Assembly (NCBI GenBank): GCA_050300015.1
Contig: JBNKWZ010000028.1
Span: 118,337-182,336, forward strand
Length of the DNA stretch: 64,000 nucleotides
Source of the DNA: CAYZQH01 sp050300015
GTDB lineage: Bacteria > Pseudomonadota > Gammaproteobacteria > Pseudomonadales > Cellvibrionaceae
Direction of reading: 5' to 3'
Shown: positions 62,514 to 64,000 of the stretch, one piece after another
Position numbering within the stretch: position 1 is the stretch's first letter
How the letters are laid out: the number at the start of each line of letters is the position of its first letter
The notes under the pieces: model-generated
The model's database searches: none
Told to the model about the DNA's origin: nothing
What the model saw: the letters and a program-made list of their open reading frames with translations, nothing else
Translations under genes and position numbers: made by a program

Positions 62514-62843
62514 TCACTCAATAACAAAATGGTGGATAGCAGGAAAGCCGCTTTGGTAAGCGTAACAAGAGTCTGCCACGCCAAATAAAACTTTTTTTTC
62601 TGCGTAATAAGCTGACATCAACATAGCCAGCGTCGCTTGACCATTGGGGTCTTGCTCCACATTCCAGCGAATCGAGATTGACTGACAAGCTGCCGGACCA
62701 ACGGCATCACCATCCAAATAGACATAACAAGTATTGTCAACATTATGACAACCGATTTTTGTAATTGTCCTATATCCAGTTGAAGTCACGGCATTCGCGG
62801 TAAGCGTCACACAACATAGAGCCAAGATAAAGTACTTTCTCAC
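62514..62843 (-). CDS. Small secreted two-Cys protein (tandem family)
   Basis: 109 residues from GTG 62843 with GGAGG five bases upstream; starts further up to 62855 lack a ribosome site at proper distance. Signal peptide KYFILALCCVTLTANA. The mature ~90 residues follow the family plan: a strand-rich first half with CHNVDNTCYVYLDGD and CQSISIRWN, a middle helix TLAMLMSAYYAEKKVLFGV, and a late cysteine (DSCYAYQSG) near a final hydrophobic strand. Function is unknown. It is one of four adjacent paralogues on the same strand, which suggests tandem duplication. Confidence 0.75.
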   Translation of the reverse strand: MRKYFILALCCVTLTANAVTSTGYRTITKIGCHNVDNTCYVYLDGDAVGPAACQSISIRWNVEQDPNGQATLAMLMSAYYAEKKVLFGVADSCYAYQSGFPAIHHFVIE

Positions 62844-62896
62844 GACCACCTCCAAACGGCGTTAATCATCGATTTTTCTAGCCAAATTTTGCATTA

Positions 62897-63226
62897 TCAA
62901 TGGTTCAAGTTCCAAAACACATCAACTTGAGGTGAATTGGCTAAACATGTATTCAATTCGTACTGCACCCGCATCTTTTTTCCTTCGTTCATGGCCGTTA
63001 ACGCAGCCTAATAAAAAAGGTAAGACTCTGGCTCGCCAAGCTTCATCGAATAGTAATTTTTATCACCACATACAGAGTCGAATGCTGATGGGCTAGCGAC
63101 GATAAATACTCTATTGGAGTTCAAAGAGAGGCCTACTTCAGTTACTGAAACATCCACACGTGCAAAATCGGCATGGCTGCTCAAAGCGGTAAACACGAGC
63201 ATCACCCACAAAGTCACTTGCTTCAT
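62897..63226 (-). pseudogene. Small secreted two-Cys protein interrupted by amber codon
   Basis: ATG at 63226 behind GAGGG, signal peptide LWVMLVFTALSSHA, then 52 mature residues to a TAG at 63008-63010. In the same frame the text continues without another stop: AALTAMNEGKKMRVQYELNT, then CLANSPQVDVFWNLNH, to a TGA at 62897. The continuation matches the family's conserved middle helix and late cysteine. Total length with the stop read through is 109 residues, equal to its neighbours. The gene is therefore truncated by one amber change, or the codon is read through. No suppressor tRNA was seen in the window. Confidence 0.75.
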
Positions 63227-63266
63227 TTTCTACCCTCTAAATCTAAAACTTATGTATTACTTCACC

Positions 63267-63626
63267 TTAGCCTGCTTTTAATCTTACATTTCGCAAGCGG
63301 TTTCTATCTCCGTAGACGCACACCTTCGAACCATCAGAGTCTATAGTTACGGCCACCCCAGCTGCATATGCAGCTAACAGCATAGAAAACTGAGCCTTAG
63401 CAATTTCACTATCCAAAATAAACGTCCACTGCTGTCTTGTTGAACACCAGTCCATGTTTGAAAACGACCCATCTAGCTCAACATCCACTTTCTCTATTCC
63501 ATTTCCATTATCATGTGCAACCAATTGCTTAATAATACCCGTCTGCGTTCCCGCGAAAGATAGAACTGGGATAAAGAGAACTATTGCGAATATTGCTATC
63601 GTATTTATTAGATGTACTTTTCTCAT
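63267..63626 (-). CDS. Small secreted two-Cys protein (tandem family)
   Basis: 119 residues: signal peptide INTIAIFAIVLFIPVLSFAG, then ~95 residues with the family plan: KVDVELDGSFSNMDWCSTRQ, the helix AKAQFSMLLAAYAAGVAVTI and late cysteine SKVCVYGDRNRLRNVRLKAG. This intact copy lies nearest the IS remnant. The fold resembles the small OB-fold-like subunits seen in some secreted toxins, but that is only a shape impression. A role is not known. Confidence 0.75.
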   Translation of the reverse strand: MRKVHLINTIAIFAIVLFIPVLSFAGTQTGIIKQLVAHDNGNGIEKVDVELDGSFSNMDWCSTRQQWTFILDSEIAKAQFSMLLAAYAAGVAVTIDSDGSKVCVYGDRNRLRNVRLKAG

Positions 63627-63828
63627 ATCTAACCTATATAATTTTGATCAAGACATACGAATCGATTGGAATTGATTACTCTTCAAGTTGTTAACTTGCC
63701 AGCGCCCGACCTCTCCGTCTTATTTACCTGGCCATGTTTAATGATTGACTTAGACATAGTCTTTAATTTCTGCTCTAAACAATTTACAATTTGGATCCGT
63801 GTATAATTCGACAACTTTTCCCGCCATT

Positions 63829-64000
63829 TTAGCCCCAATATGTAGCTAAAAAGCATGCCAATACCCTTTCTATCTTCCAGCGACGAACATAACGCCTTAA
63901 AGATCTTCCATCTTGTGTTCTTGGTCTCTTTCGATTTGCTTTGTGTGGCGCCACCAAGCGAATTCCTCGCTCGCTGAGTAAGCGATCATCTAAATCATCA
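63829..64000 (-). pseudogene. IS5-type transposase C-terminal remnant (partial)
   Basis: From the right window edge, the minus strand reads the C-terminal catalytic part of an IS4/IS5-group DDE transposase: SERGIRLVAPHKANRKRPRT, then QDGRSLRRYVRRWKIER, and then departs from the family (VLACFLATYWG) and stops at 63829-63831. Intact copies continue LFAWLQNFRR-like for about 40 more residues. So the element is broken near 63855 and the rest lies outside the window. No inverted end was identified. Confidence 0.75.

Overview
The window reads as chromosome of a marine gammaproteobacterium, most likely of the Cellvibrionaceae (Saccharophagus/Teredinibacter/Simiduia-like). This is inferred from protein style and gene order: serine-rich linkers behind lipoprotein signals, a PomAB-type sodium stator, the hemA-prfA-prmC-moeB block, and the TPR-lolB-ispE-tRNA-Gln-prs-rplY-pth-ychF block. 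No rRNA gene, CRISPR array or complete mobile element was seen. One tRNA is present.

Layout. 1-2.3 kb: a partial SMP-30 gene, an HNH nuclease gene, and a gene-poor stretch that appears to encode one or two small RNAs. One of these has a GacA-type upstream site, several GGA motifs and an intrinsic terminator, like RsmY/RsmZ/CsrB. 2.3-4.6 kb: pomA-pomB-PilZ stator operon. 4.9-6.1 kb: xseB-ispA. 6.5-11.5 kb: the stress operon prkA-yeaH-spoVR. 11.7-19.4 kb: lipase, a decayed DUF4124-glutaredoxin gene, photolyase, a large hybrid histidine kinase, a TraF-like outer-membrane protein and a nitrilase-family amidase. 19.6-25.6 kb: a DUF4124 protein, a 1000-residue GGDEF/EAL protein, and two unknown proteins. 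The second unknown is preceded by a good candidate c-di-GMP-I (GEMM) riboswitch. 25.8-33.3 kb: a fused LplT/PlsC/acyl-ACP synthetase, an HTH regulator, a beta-barrel protein, a lactonase and rlmJ. 33.4-48 kb: a DUF1552/DUF1592 cytochrome pair, then a 10.2-kb gene for a 3411-residue serine-rich lipoprotein. 48.5-60.3 kb: housekeeping blocks. 60.4-64 kb: lipoproteins, then four tandem paralogues for small secreted two-cysteine proteins, two of them damaged, ending at an IS5-type transposase remnant.

Three themes link the genes. Cyclic-di-GMP: a GGDEF/EAL enzyme, a PilZ protein in the stator operon and a putative riboswitch lie in the same 25 kb. Genome dynamics: at least four copies of a short intergenic repeat with inverted ends (about 20.5, 24.7, 30.3 and 52.8 kb), plus several decayed genes. 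Cell surface: many lipoproteins and secreted proteins, some very large.

All calls come from reading the sequence and translations by eye. No database search or folding program was run.
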